From NCBI RefSeq assembly GCF_003182475.1, contig NZ_QGTS01000017.1, positions 1-64,000 of the forward strand: a stretch of DNA of 64,000 bases, in the 5' to 3' direction. The notes below the pieces were generated by a model. It saw only the letters and a program-made list of their open reading frames with translations, was not told the origin of the DNA and did no database searches. The DNA is from Mangrovibacter plantisponsor (GTDB taxonomy: Bacteria; Pseudomonadota; Gammaproteobacteria; Enterobacterales; Enterobacteriaceae). Position numbers and translations under genes: made by a program. Each line of letters begins with the position of its first letter. Positions within the stretch are counted from its first letter, which is position 1. Shown here piece after piece: positions 29,020 to 38,143 of the stretch.

Positions 29020-29379
29020 TCAGGGTGCTGGCGTAAATTCCAGAAACCGGGTGCCCTGGTAATGCAACGTGCCCTGGTCGCCAACGGACACGGCGTGGTA
29101 TTGCTGCGCCGTTACCCGAAAACGTATTTCCACGCCACCCTGTGGGGTACGGAAACCCATCTCATAACGCACAGTATCCGCAGGCGACGAAACTTGTTGT
29201 TCGCGTGAACGCCGTTTCGTTACCGGCACTTCCCGCTTACTGGACACCACCATCGTTTTAAGACTGACTGGCGCTCTGTCATTTGCCGCGTCCTGGCGGC
29301 GCTGCTGCATGTAACGTAACGAAGCCAGAACCACGATTACCGCAATAACAGCAACGAAAAAAAATGGCGGTTTACTCAT
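29020..29379 (-). CDS. yhhM: YhhM-like membrane-anchored protein (DUF2500)
   Basis: A 119-residue protein with one N-terminal membrane helix (FFFVAVIAVIVVLASLRYMQQRR, about 6-27) followed by a small soluble domain ending in QGTLHYQGTRFLEFTP. This order is that of DUF2500 proteins such as YhhM; the function is unknown. Converges with yhhL over a nine-base gap. Confidence 0.85.
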   Translation of the reverse strand: MSKPPFFFVAVIAVIVVLASLRYMQQRRQDAANDRAPVSLKTMVVSSKREVPVTKRRSREQQVSSPADTVRYEMGFRTPQGGVEIRFRVTAQQYHAVSVGDQGTLHYQGTRFLEFTPAP

Positions 29380-29535
29380 ACCTTTCCCCAGTGATACAAC
29401 GAGTTTCAGACTACTCTGTGCTTAGTGGTGTTGTCAGCCAGGCACTTTGCCGCTCAGACTTTAACAAGGAAAGGTCGCACAGGTATATGCGCCAGCCCTT
29501 TTTTTAGCCCATCAATCCAGACAGGGAGAGTGACT

Positions 29536-30162
29536 ATGCTTTGGTCATTTATTGCAGTGTGTTTTTCTGGTTGGCTGTATGTTGATGCGTCCTACCGCGG
29601 CCCTGGGTGGCAGCGCTGGCTGTTTAAACCCGTCACGTTGTTGCTGTTGCTACTGCTGGCCTGGCAAGCCCCCATGTTTAATTTAATGAGCTACCTGGTA
29701 CTCGCCGGAGTAGTAGCATCCATGGCCGGGGACGCCTTACTACTGCTACCCACTCAGCGCTTTATTTATGCCCTTGGTGCGTTTTTTCTGTCGCACCTGC
29801 TTTATACCGTCTGGTTCGCCAGCCAGATGAGTTTTGGCCTCTGGTGGCCGGTGCCGGTAGTGCTGGCGGTTTTGGGTGCCCTGTTACTGGCAGTTGTCTG
29901 GAGCAAATTAGGTGAACTGCGCTGGCCTGTTTGTGCGTTTGTGGGGATGACTCTGGTCATGGTGTGGCTGGCGGCAGAGCTCTACTTTGCCCGCCCGGTG
30001 GATACCCGCTTTTCGGCCTTTGTTGGTACCGCGTTGCTGCTAATCAGCCATAGCATCTGGCTATTCAGCCACTTCAGGCGGCGTTTTAGCGCCGACCGCG
30101 CAATAACGGCCGCGTTCTATTTTGCCGGGCACTTCCTGATTGTTCGCTCGCTCTATCTGTAA
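29536..30162 (+). CDS. yhhN: YhhN family membrane protein (TMEM86-like)
   Basis: A 208-residue protein with about eight hydrophobic helices, the same length as E. coli YhhN and clearly alike ([44 protein letters not shown]-type end). The family contains eukaryotic lysoplasmalogenases; activity of bacterial members is not established. ATG 29536 has GGGAGAG upstream; a longer frame from 29425 has no homology. Confidence 0.92.
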   Translation: MLWSFIAVCFSGWLYVDASYRGPGWQRWLFKPVTLLLLLLLAWQAPMFNLMSYLVLAGVVASMAGDALLLLPTQRFIYALGAFFLSHLLYTVWFASQMSFGLWWPVPVVLAVLGALLLAVVWSKLGELRWPVCAFVGMTLVMVWLAAELYFARPVDTRFSAFVGTALLLISHSIWLFSHFRRRFSADRAITAAFYFAGHFLIVRSLYL

Positions 30163-30230
30163 AAATGGCGACGGGAAGGGTAAAGCAGATATTTTCCGTT
30201 CCCGTTAGCAACGGCAAACGCATTTTTTAC

Positions 30231-30262
30231 TTGACTCTGGAGTTGACTCCAGAGATTAGCAT
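30231..30262 (+). promoter_or_regulatory. ZntR-controlled zntA promoter with 20-bp spacer
   Basis: TTGACT (-35, 30231-30236) and TAGCAT (-10, 30257-30262) are separated by 20 bases holding the dyad CTCTGGAG/CTCCAGAG (30235-30254). The long spacer and dyad are those of MerR-family ZntR promoters, where Zn-ZntR untwists DNA to activate. The transcript would start near 30269. Confidence 0.92.
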
Positions 30263-30294
30263 CCATACAGGCCCTGCTTTTTACCGGAGACTGT

Positions 30295-32559
30295 ATGCGT
30301 ATCGCACCGCCACCCAATTTACCCCAACGCCAGGTTCCGTCATTGAGTACGGCCCGGCTTAAGCCCATTGCGCCATCGGCAGTACAACCCACCAAAATGT
30401 CCTGTTGCCAGGGCGAAACGGCCTGTTGTACCGCAACGCCGCATGCCGAAGCCACAACCAGCAAAATGCAGGCAGCCAGCCAGCGTTTTCAATGGCGAGT
30501 GGAAGGAATGGACTGCGCGGCCTGTGCCAGAAAAGTTGAAACAGCCGTACGCCAGCTAACGGAAGCGAAACAGGTGCAGGTTGTGTTCGCCAGTGAAAAA
30601 CTGGTTGTGGATGCCGACAGCGATATTCGTAGTCAGGTTGAGCGTGCGGTCAATAACGCAGGCTACCGTTTGCACAGCAATACCCAGCCGGTTGTGCCAA
30701 CGCACACATGGCGCGATTACCTGCCACTGTTGGCGTTAACTGCCATGATGCTCTGCAGTTGGGCTGTTCGCGCATTTTCCCCCACAGCCGGGCAAGTGGC
30801 CTTTATCCTGACCACGCTGGTTGGCCTGTGGCCAGTTGCCCGCCAGGCACTGAAATCCATAAAAACCGGCAGCCCATTCAGTATTGAAACCCTGATGACT
30901 GTTGCGGCCCTCGGGGCGTTATTTATTGGCGCTACAGCTGAAGCTGCCATGGTCCTGTTGCTGTTTATGCTGGGCGAACACCTGGAAGGTTACGCTGCAC
31001 AACGAGCACGCAGTGGTGTCAGTGCGCTGATGGCGTTAAAACCCGATACCGCTACGCGCCTGCGAGATGGGCAGCGGGAAACCGTTCCGGCAGAATCGTT
31101 GCGCCCTGGCGATATTATTGAAATCGCCGCAGGTGGGCGGCTTCCGGCTGACGGTACATTAAATGATGGCATCGCCAGCTTCGATGAAAGTGCGCTCACT
31201 GGCGAATCTGTTCCTGTCGTTCACCGGCAATATGATGTGGTGCCAGCGGGCAGTACCAGTGTGGAAAACCGGGTAACACTCACTGTTGTATCCCGCCCGG
31301 GGGAAAACGCCATCGACCGGATCCTCAACCTGATTGAACAGGCGGAAAGCCGTAAAGCGCCAGTTGAGCGTTTTATTGACCGCTTCAGCCGGGTTTACAC
31401 ACCACTGGTTATCCTGCTGGCACTGCTGACAACCTTACTTCCGCCTTTGCTGTTTGCCGCACCCTGGCAGGAATGGATTTATAAGGGGCTGACCCTGCTA
31501 TTAATTGGTTGCCCCTGTGCGCTGGTTATTTCCACCCCGGCCGCCATTACCTCTGCGCTGGCGGCTGGTGCACGTTTTGGCGCTTTGATTAAAGGCGGTG
31601 CAGCACTGGAGCAACTGGGCACAGTACGCCATATCGCCTTTGACAAAACCGGAACATTAACCCTGGGCAAGCCATCCATTGTTCACACTGAAACCTGCGC
31701 TGAAATCAGTGAACATGAATTGTTGCGGCTGGCAGCAACTGTTGAACAAGGTGCCACTCATCCACTGGCACAGGCAATTGTTACCGCCGCCCAACAAAAG
31801 CAATTGGCACTTCCCGAAGCCCTGAATCAGCGAGTGGTTCCGGGTAAAGGGATTCAGGCACAAATTAACGGTGAAGATTATTTCCTGTGCGCGCCAGATG
31901 CCGCACCCGATGGCGTACTCACGCCTCAACAGCGTGCAGCCATTACCGACCAGGAAACGGCCGGGAGAACATTGATTCTGGTGGTGGCACTCACTTCCCG
32001 GCAATTACTGGGCTACTTTGCCCTGCAGGATACCCTGCGCCCGGATGCCCGGGATGCCATTGCCAGGCTTCAGGCTATGGGGATCCGTGGCACGATGTTA
32101 ACCGGTGATAACCCACGGGCGGCGGCAGCAATTGCCAGGGACACCGGGCTTGAATTTCAGGCTGGTTTACTACCTGCAGATAAAGTGGCGGCGGTAGCGC
32201 GTTTGCGTGAACAGGGCGCAATCGCCATGGTAGGAGATGGTATCAATGACGCTCCGGCAATGAAGGCCGCAACGACAGGTATTGCCATGGGTAACGGAAC
32301 CGATGTCGCACTGGAAGCCGCGGACGCAGCCATAACGCACAGCAACCTGGGTGCTTTACCCGACATGATTCGCCTGGCACGTTCTGCGCACAACAATATC
32401 CGCCAGAACATCACCCTCGCCCTTGGCCTGAAAGGTATTTTTCTGGTCACCAGTTTATTGGGAATAACCGGGTTGTGGCTGGCGGTACTGGCCGACTCAG
32501 GCGCCACAGCGCTGGTGACATTAAATGCCTTGCGGCTGTTACGCCAGCGCGCCCGGTAA
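30295..32559 (+). CDS. zntA: Zn(II)/Cd(II)/Pb(II)-exporting P1B-type ATPase ZntA
   Basis: ZntA pumps excess zinc, cadmium and lead out of the cytoplasm. The protein has Cys pairs at residues 37-38 and 44-45, an HMA domain with GMDCAAC (71-77), eight predicted helices with the CPC metal site in IGCPCALVIS, the phosphorylation motif DKTGT and the hinge MVGDGINDAP. With 754 residues it is longer than E. coli (732), mainly at the N-terminus. ATG 30295 is six bases after GGAG and about 25 bases after the expected transcript start. ZntR itself is not in this window. Confidence 0.97.
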   Translation: MRIAPPPNLPQRQVPSLSTARLKPIAPSAVQPTKMSCCQGETACCTATPHAEATTSKMQAASQRFQWRVEGMDCAACARKVETAVRQLTEAKQVQVVFASEKLVVDADSDIRSQVERAVNNAGYRLHSNTQPVVPTHTWRDYLPLLALTAMMLCSWAVRAFSPTAGQVAFILTTLVGLWPVARQALKSIKTGSPFSIETLMTVAALGALFIGATAEAAMVLLLFMLGEHLEGYAAQRARSGVSALMALKPDTATRLRDGQRETVPAESLRPGDIIEIAAGGRLPADGTLNDGIASFDESALTGESVPVVHRQYDVVPAGSTSVENRVTLTVVSRPGENAIDRILNLIEQAESRKAPVERFIDRFSRVYTPLVILLALLTTLLPPLLFAAPWQEWIYKGLTLLLIGCPCALVISTPAAITSALAAGARFGALIKGGAALEQLGTVRHIAFDKTGTLTLGKPSIVHTETCAEISEHELLRLAATVEQGATHPLAQAIVTAAQQKQLALPEALNQRVVPGKGIQAQINGEDYFLCAPDAAPDGVLTPQQRAAITDQETAGRTLILVVALTSRQLLGYFALQDTLRPDARDAIARLQAMGIRGTMLTGDNPRAAAAIARDTGLEFQAGLLPADKVAAVARLREQGAIAMVGDGINDAPAMKAATTGIAMGNGTDVALEAADAAITHSNLGALPDMIRLARSAHNNIRQNITLALGLKGIFLVTSLLGITGLWLAVLADSGATALVTLNALRLLRQRAR

Positions 32560-32564
32560 CAGAA

Positions 32565-32810
32565 TCAGTGTTGTTTACGCAGCAGGTAGCGGTAGGGCAA
32601 GGTTTCTGTGCTCTGGGCTACCAGCTCGTGTTCCATGAAACGGCAAAAACCGGGGATATCGCGAGTGGTTGCCGGGTCATCAGCCAGAATCAGCAATGTT
32701 TCACCGGGTTGCATGCCACGCACCGTTTTGCGCACCATCATCACCGGTTCCGGGCAACGCAGCCCCTGCGCATCAAGCATGTGGTCAGGGCTGGAAAACA
32801 GATTCGACAT
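32565..32810 (-). CDS. tusA: Sulfur carrier protein TusA
   Basis: TusA accepts persulfide sulfur from IscS and passes it to TusBCD for 2-thiouridine in tRNA. The 81-residue protein has the catalytic cysteine in [17 protein letters not shown] (Cys 19) and is nearly identical to E. coli. The start at 32810 gives the standard length; a frame reaching 33050 adds 80 non-homologous residues. Converges tightly with zntA. Confidence 0.97.
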   Translation of the reverse strand: MSNLFSSPDHMLDAQGLRCPEPVMMVRKTVRGMQPGETLLILADDPATTRDIPGFCRFMEHELVAQSTETLPYRYLLRKQH

Positions 32811-33121
32811 AGTTTTCTCTAAAAAGTCATAAAACCAGGCAGATGATAAGCCCGTGTATCTCACCCGGCTATCATGGGGTTTTAAAAGAACAGAACGGGA
32901 AACCAGGGTTCCTGATTCGCCATTTATTACCATGTACCTTACGGCAAAACCGCGCGCGCCTCTGCCTGTAAGAACCAACCGCTCTAGTTTACGCAGAGCA
33001 CACGGTAGCGCAAGCAGCGTGAACGATTGCGTTAAAATTAACCATTGCAAAACCTGTTCAACTGCGTATCATTCGGCGGTTTTCATCGCTATGGCGCATA
33101 TCGTGCCAGGCAAACCAGTGA
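32811..33121. other. tusA/yhhQ divergent intergenic region
   Basis: About 310 bases containing the leftward tusA promoter and the rightward yhhQ promoter. I see no gene and no distinct operator apart from the riboswitch that follows directly. Confidence 0.5.
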
Positions 33122-33154
33122 CTGGGTTCCCTCACCCCAGCAAACAAAAAGGTG
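33122..33154 (+). promoter_or_regulatory. preQ1-I-type riboswitch at the yhhQ ribosome site
   Basis: A compact H-type pseudoknot: stem P1 CTGGG/CCCAG (33122-33126, 33136-33140), loop TTCCCTCAC, then an A-rich tail CAAACAAAAAGG (33141-33152). The layout is that of preQ1-I aptamers, and the P1 stem plus A-rich tail closely resembles the known Thermoanaerobacter tengcongensis aptamer. Tail AGG can pair with loop CCT as P2, and that AGG is the Shine-Dalgarno of yhhQ, so ligand binding should block translation. The downstream gene imports queuosine precursors, which fits. Confidence 0.8.
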
Positions 33155-33160
33155 ACATTG

Positions 33161-33826
33161 ATGATTCGTTTTACCGCAATCCAGCGCATGCATGCGCTTT
33201 TTTGGCTTTCGTTGTTCCACCTGCTGGTGATTACCTCCAGCAACTACCTGGTACAGCTCCCGGTTTCCGTGTTTGGTTTTCACACCACATGGGGCGCCTT
33301 CACGTTCCCGTTTATTTTTTTGGCAACCGACCTGACCGTGCGTATTTTTGGCGCGCCGCTGGCCCGCCGGATAATCTTTGCCGTGATGGTTCCCTCATTG
33401 CTGATTTCCTATGTTATCTCCTCGCTGTTTGCCGATGGTACCTGGCAAGGGTTTAGTGCGCTGGGGCATTTCAATCTGTTCGTTGCCCGTATTGCTGCCG
33501 CGAGTTTTATGGCTTACGCCCTGGGGCAAATTCTGGATGTTCATGTCTTTAACCGCCTGCGCCAAAGCCATTACTGGTGGCTGGCACCCACTGCATCCAC
33601 CTTTTTAGGCAATATCAGCGATACCCTGGCGTTTTTCTTTATTGCGTTCTGGCACAGCCCGGATCCGTTTATGGCACAACACTGGGTCGAAATCGCACTG
33701 GTAGACTACAGCTTTAAGGTTCTTATCAGCATGGTCTTCTTCTTGCCAGCCTACGGTGTACTGCTCAATGTGGTGTTGAAAAAGCTGGCAGACAAATCTG
33801 ATTTAGCCGTGTTGCAAGTCCATTAA
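33161..33826 (+). CDS. yhhQ: Queuosine precursor transporter YhhQ
   Basis: YhhQ (COG1738) imports preQ0/preQ1, deazaguanine precursors of the tRNA base queuosine. The 221-residue protein has about six hydrophobic helices and matches E. coli closely (ALFWLSLFHLLVITSSNYLVQLPVS; GQILDVHVFNRLRQS; LVDYSFKVLIS). ATG at 33161 follows AAGGTG by six bases; GTG 33152 is in frame but lies inside the ribosome site. Regulation by the riboswitch just upstream is inferred. Confidence 0.95.
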   Translation: MIRFTAIQRMHALFWLSLFHLLVITSSNYLVQLPVSVFGFHTTWGAFTFPFIFLATDLTVRIFGAPLARRIIFAVMVPSLLISYVISSLFADGTWQGFSALGHFNLFVARIAAASFMAYALGQILDVHVFNRLRQSHYWWLAPTASTFLGNISDTLAFFFIAFWHSPDPFMAQHWVEIALVDYSFKVLISMVFFLPAYGVLLNVVLKKLADKSDLAVLQVH

Positions 33827-33898
33827 GGGACGCGCTTTTTTCTTGTGGTAAACTGGCCGGATAGCCGTCATGGCTGTTTAACTTAAAGGAAGATGTCA

Positions 33899-34459
33899 AT
33901 GCGCAACCTGGTAAAATATGTCGGTATCGGCCTGCTGGTCTGTGGGCTGGCAGCTTGTGACAATAAAGACAGCAATACGCCAACAGCGAATAATGCTGAC
34001 CAGAGTCAAAAAGCACAGAGCAACACGGTCTCGTTACTCGAAGGCAAGCTGAATTTCACCTTACCGGCGGATATGAGCGACCAGAGCGGGAAACTGGGCA
34101 CGCAGGCTAATAATCTGCATGTGTACTCAGATCCAACCGGCCAGTCCGCAGTCATTGTTATTGTGGGCGATAAGAGTGTGGATGCACTGGACGTACTGGG
34201 CAAGCGCCTGGAAGATGAACAACGTGACCGCGACCCGCAACTGCAGGTTGTCGCCAACAAGTCTGTCGAATTGCACGGGCACACTTTCCAGCAACTCGAC
34301 AGCATTATCTCCGCGAAAGGCCACACAGCCTGGTCTTCTGTTCTGCTGGGCAATGTGGACAATAAACTGGTCACCATGCAGGTAACCCTGCCTGCGAACG
34401 ATCAGCAGCAATCGCAGGTTGTTGCGAATAATATTATCGGCAGTGTTGAAGTGAAATAA
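33899..34459 (+). CDS. dcrB: Inner-membrane lipoprotein DcrB
   Basis: DcrB is a lipoprotein first found as a phage C1 infection requirement and later linked to lipoprotein maturation. The 186-residue protein starts [13 protein letters not shown], with a lipobox LAAC (Cys 20) followed by Asp-Asn, and matches E. coli over the mature domain ([30 protein letters not shown]). ATG 33899 is eight bases after AAGGA; the ATG at 33893 is too close. Confidence 0.93.
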   Translation: MRNLVKYVGIGLLVCGLAACDNKDSNTPTANNADQSQKAQSNTVSLLEGKLNFTLPADMSDQSGKLGTQANNLHVYSDPTGQSAVIVIVGDKSVDALDVLGKRLEDEQRDRDPQLQVVANKSVELHGHTFQQLDSIISAKGHTAWSSVLLGNVDNKLVTMQVTLPANDQQQSQVVANNIIGSVEVK

Positions 34460-34469
34460 CGCCTTACAA

Positions 34470-35669
34470 TTAACCGGCCTGTAATGCGGGCCGGTTTTTC
34501 ATCCGCCAGGTTAACAACAACCCAATTCCCGCCAGCCCGGCAGCACCAAAGTAGATAGCCGGAACCCCCGCCCATGCCATCACTAACCCGGCAAGTGGCC
34601 CGGTAATCCCCAAAGACATATCCATAAATACGGTATAGGTTGCCAGCGCACTGCCCTGGTTTTGTTGCGGCACGGCTTTAACGGCCACCACACCCAATGA
34701 AGGAAAGACCAGCGAGAACCCGGCACCCGCCAGTAACGCTCCGGTATTCGCCACCCAGGGGGACATTGAAAACCCTACCAACACTAAACCAACAATCTCC
34801 ATGCTCAGGCAGCACATTGCGACAAACACGCCACCCCGGCGGTTAATGGCATTGGGAAATAACAGCCGCGTCCCCACAAACGCGCCACTGAACAATGTCA
34901 GGGCGAAGGCGGCATCAGACCACCCTTTGGCCTGGAAAAACAGTGTAATGAAAGTGGCGATAACCCCAAAGCCTGCCGACCCCAGAGCCAGCACCAGGCC
35001 ATACACCCATACTTTGCCCAATACAGCACGAAACGGCAGTGGCTTGCCTTTACTGGCCTTCACATGAGGGCGAGGAAGCGCCAGCAAAATTGCCAGCAAT
35101 GCCACCCCCATAATCACCAGGGACAGCAGCAATAAACCGCCCTGATGGTAAATCCACACACCAAGCGGAGCACCCAGCGCCATCGCACCGTAAGTGGCAA
35201 TACCATTCCACGAAATCACTTTGCCTATTTGCGCCGAACCCACCACCCCCACGCCCCACAACGTTGACCCTGTACCGGCAAAACTTTGCCCAAGGCCGAG
35301 AATAACCCGCCCCAGGCACAATGCGGCAAGGCTCACGGCAGGCAGGTGTTCAAGGTTAGCGGCCAGCAGGTAACATGCGCCACTAAGCAGGCAACCGCAT
35401 AACCCAAGAATAACCACGCGTTTGGGCCCAAAGCGGTCAGCCGAGCGGCCAGAATACGGGCGGCTCAGTAAGGTCGCAAAATATTGCAGGCTGATAACCA
35501 GGCCAGCCCAGAAAGCACTGAACCCCATAACGTCATGGACATAGCCCGGTAACACGGCCAGGGGCAGGCCAATCGTAAGGTAGCTGGCAAAGTTGAACAT
35601 AACGATGGAGCCGATGCGCAAATTCAGGCGCGCACCACTGAGCGGGGCTTCTGAAACAGAGGCTGACAT
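34470..35669 (-). CDS. yhhS: MFS transporter YhhS
   Basis: YhhS is a 12-helix major facilitator protein; in E. coli it has been linked to glyphosate and arabinose efflux, but its natural substrate is unclear. Blocks such as SIVMFNFASYLTIGLPLAVLPGYVHDVMGFSAFWAGLVISLQYFATLLSRPYSGR are near identical to E. coli. I start at ATG 35669 (399 residues); GTG 35708 with AGGG before it would add 13 residues. It follows arnF with no terminator between, so read-through from arn is possible. Confidence 0.9.
   Translation of the reverse strand: MSASVSEAPLSGARLNLRIGSIVMFNFASYLTIGLPLAVLPGYVHDVMGFSAFWAGLVISLQYFATLLSRPYSGRSADRFGPKRVVILGLCGCLLSGACYLLAANLEHLPAVSLAALCLGRVILGLGQSFAGTGSTLWGVGVVGSAQIGKVISWNGIATYGAMALGAPLGVWIYHQGGLLLLSLVIMGVALLAILLALPRPHVKASKGKPLPFRAVLGKVWVYGLVLALGSAGFGVIATFITLFFQAKGWSDAAFALTLFSGAFVGTRLLFPNAINRRGGVFVAMCCLSMEIVGLVLVGFSMSPWVANTGALLAGAGFSLVFPSLGVVAVKAVPQQNQGSALATYTVFMDMSLGITGPLAGLVMAWAGVPAIYFGAAGLAGIGLLLTWRMKNRPALQAG
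34472..34500 (+). terminator. Intrinsic terminator after dcrB
   Basis: Hairpin AACCGGCC/GGCCGGTT (34472-34479, 34489-34496) then TTTTTC. It overlaps the last codons of the convergent yhhS gene, so the C-terminal end of YhhS is encoded in the terminator. Confidence 0.8.
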
Positions 35670-35752
35670 GGAAGGGTACCGGAAATAATAAGTTACCAAA
35701 TAATTCACTATACCCTGAAAATGCGCGGGTTTCTTCGATTATTCGGTGTGAA

Positions 35753-36148
35753 TTACTGCTGCCGCTGCACCGTGTTTTTCCCCGGCCAGATAACCAGCGT
35801 AACGCCTGCCATAATGGATAACACACCCAGCAAATTCAGCCAGGAGAAGGTGTCGTGCCAGCCGGGCAACCAAATTGCCGCTGCCCACACTAATATGTAG
35901 CTCAGGCTTAACAGAGAATAGGCTTTGCTCAGTGGCAGTTTTTTCAGTGCGCCGTACCAGCACACCATTGAGGCCAGATAGCCGCCTACCCCCGCCACCA
36001 GCCACAGGGTGCCTGGAGCAATATGGAGCATGGCCAGAAGAAAATCAGGTAAAGGCCAGACAGCCGGTAAACGGCCCATTGCCAGCTTCATTGCCAGTTG
36101 GGCTGCGGTGACGAATAACACGCTACATAACGCCAGCAAATACCCCAT
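35753..36148 (-). CDS. arnF: Aminoarabinose-lipid flippase subunit ArnF
   Basis: ArnF with ArnE is thought to flip undecaprenyl-phosphate-aminoarabinose to the periplasmic face. The 131-residue protein has four hydrophobic helices of the small multidrug resistance/EamA type. Its ATG shares one base with the arnE stop (TAATG). Last gene of arnBCADTEF. Confidence 0.88.
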   Translation of the reverse strand: MGYLLALCSVLFVTAAQLAMKLAMGRLPAVWPLPDFLLAMLHIAPGTLWLVAGVGGYLASMVCWYGALKKLPLSKAYSLLSLSYILVWAAAIWLPGWHDTFSWLNLLGVLSIMAGVTLVIWPGKNTVQRQQ

Positions 36149-36483
36149 TACACGCCACCGTTCAGCAAAATAATCCCCAGAATAATCAGTAAAATGCCCA
36201 GCCAGTGCCGCCGTGTTAAACGCTCACCCCAAATCCAGTGTGCTGCCAAAGAAACCCAAATAAAGTTCAGGCTCATCATCGGGTAGGCCAGGCCAACCGG
36301 CACAGATTGCAAAACTACCAGCCACACCAGCAGCCCCAGGCCCATCGCCACCAGCGCCACAAATAACCACAGCCAGGCGCGATGACGCCCGGCTGAACCT
36401 GAAGGGACACAGGCTGCCTGTTTTTGGCACAGTTGCCCAAGGCAACTGAGCAGGCTGGCAATAATTATTCCGCTAATACCCAT
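36148..36483 (-). CDS. arnE: Aminoarabinose-lipid flippase subunit ArnE
   Basis: ArnE is the partner of ArnF: 111 residues, four helices, with the EamA-type end WIWGERLTRRHWLGILLIILGIILL. Its start codon overlaps the arnT stop. Identification rests on fold and operon position between arnT and arnF. Confidence 0.88.
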   Translation of the reverse strand: MGISGIIIASLLSCLGQLCQKQAACVPSGSAGRHRAWLWLFVALVAMGLGLLVWLVVLQSVPVGLAYPMMSLNFIWVSLAAHWIWGERLTRRHWLGILLIILGIILLNGGV

Positions 36484-38132
36484 TATTTTTGGTGATACAG
36501 GTAAAGGACAAAGCGCCCCTGATGAACAATAGCATCCGGTTTGGGGACCTCATGCTCATCAACAACCCCGTGGCGCGAAAGTAACAGCACCAGAGCAACA
36601 TTACCTTGCTGGCGGTGCCGGCTCAACCAGGCGGGGAACTCCGCCGTTTGTACCAGCCTGCCACGGGCATCCGGGTAATTCATGCCATAAGCCAGTTCCC
36701 CCGGCGAACCGTACATGTTGATATCACTGCGTTTTAGTGCCCAGGCAATCGCAGAAGCCGTGCCCACATTATTGCTCAGAATATAGCGGCTGCCAGCCAG
36801 TTCACCCTGTACATTTTCCACAAAGGCCTGGGGTTGCTTGGAATCAATAATCTGATCCGGAATCGCCGCCCCGACCAGTAACGCCAGCCCAAGTGGGCAT
36901 AGTGCGGCAAGTTGCCAGCGTGGTTGCCAGCCCCGGGAAGAAACCCAGCCCACCAGAGCCCAGCACACAAAAGCAAGTACGGCACAAAAAACTTTAAACA
37001 ACTCGTTGGTTTGGTAGAGCGGGTGTTTTGCCAGACCAAAGGGGGCCAGCACAGCGAGTACAGCCAGCACACACACGCAGCCAAAACCAATATTAATCCA
37101 GCCATTCAACCGGCGAATACCAGAGCCAGCCGCCTGGGCATAATGTGCCAGCAGAATGGCTAACGGGGCAAAGCAAGGAAGAATATAGGTAGGCAACTTC
37201 CCTTTCGCGATGCTGAAAAAGAGAATCGGCATCACCACCCAACCCAGTAAATAAACCGCGCCAGAATGGCTGTGCCGCTTTACCCAACCGGATTTAAGTG
37301 CACCTGGCAGGTAAGCGAGCCAGGGTAGCGTACCGGCCAGTAAGAAAGGCAGGTAATACCAAAACGGCGCTTTATGCTGGGCATTACTCTCAGCAAAACG
37401 CTGAATATGTTCCACCCAAAAGAAATAGTGCCAGAAATCAGGCTCAAGGCGAGCGATGGCCAGCGCCCAGGGCAGCGTAATCAGTGTGGCACTAATCACC
37501 GCCAGCGGCCCAAACAACAAGACTTCTTTCCAGCGCTTATGCACAGCAACCCAGGGTAAAACACCAATTACCGGCACGGCCAGCGCCAGGAAACCTTTGG
37601 TCATCACGCCCATACCACAGGCCAGGCCCAGTAACAGGTAACCACCGATTTTGCCTCTGGTGGTCTGTGCTTCGCAGGCCACCCAGAAACTGCACATTGC
37701 CGCGGTAAGCCACAACGTTATCATTGGGTCGAGAACCGCATAGGTCCCAATGCCATACACTAAAAAGCAGGTAAGAAAGATAACACCAGACATCACGGCT
37801 GTGGCGTTATCTTTCCAGATACGTTTCGCCAGCCAGACCACCATCAGCGCACTGAGTGTGACGGAAAAAACCGAACCAAACCGTACCGCAAAGTTATTAT
37901 GGCCAAACAACAACTGGCTCAGGTTATTGATCCAGTACCCGGCAATGGGTTTTTCGAAATAACGTACCCCCAGGAAATGGGGATCCACCCAGTTTCCTGC
38001 CGCCAGCAGCTCACGGCTGATTTCGGCGTAGCGCGTTTCATCAGGTTGCCATAACAGGCGAAACTCAAGGGGCAACAAATAATACAATGCATAGCAGGCC
38101 AGCAGCACAAACAGCGTCTTTGTTGATTTCAT
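36483..38132 (-). CDS. arnT: Lipid A 4-amino-4-deoxy-L-arabinose transferase ArnT
   Basis: ArnT moves L-Ara4N from undecaprenyl phosphate onto lipid A phosphates in the periplasm, lowering polymyxin binding. The 549-residue GT83 protein has an N-terminal helix, the first periplasmic loop LLWQPDETRYAEISRELLAAGNWVDPHFLGVRYFEKPI with the conserved Asp-Glu, about 12-13 helices and a C-terminal periplasmic domain. ATG 38132 (MKSTKTLF) lies 11 bases after arnD; an earlier in-frame start overlaps arnD without homology. Confidence 0.95.
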   Translation of the reverse strand: MKSTKTLFVLLACYALYYLLPLEFRLLWQPDETRYAEISRELLAAGNWVDPHFLGVRYFEKPIAGYWINNLSQLLFGHNNFAVRFGSVFSVTLSALMVVWLAKRIWKDNATAVMSGVIFLTCFLVYGIGTYAVLDPMITLWLTAAMCSFWVACEAQTTRGKIGGYLLLGLACGMGVMTKGFLALAVPVIGVLPWVAVHKRWKEVLLFGPLAVISATLITLPWALAIARLEPDFWHYFFWVEHIQRFAESNAQHKAPFWYYLPFLLAGTLPWLAYLPGALKSGWVKRHSHSGAVYLLGWVVMPILFFSIAKGKLPTYILPCFAPLAILLAHYAQAAGSGIRRLNGWINIGFGCVCVLAVLAVLAPFGLAKHPLYQTNELFKVFCAVLAFVCWALVGWVSSRGWQPRWQLAALCPLGLALLVGAAIPDQIIDSKQPQAFVENVQGELAGSRYILSNNVGTASAIAWALKRSDINMYGSPGELAYGMNYPDARGRLVQTAEFPAWLSRHRQQGNVALVLLLSRHGVVDEHEVPKPDAIVHQGRFVLYLYHQK

Positions 38133-38143
38133 CAAGATTACCG

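Noticed and set aside
32811-33050. N-terminal extension of TusA
   Set aside because: TusA is 81 residues in the family; the added part has no homology.
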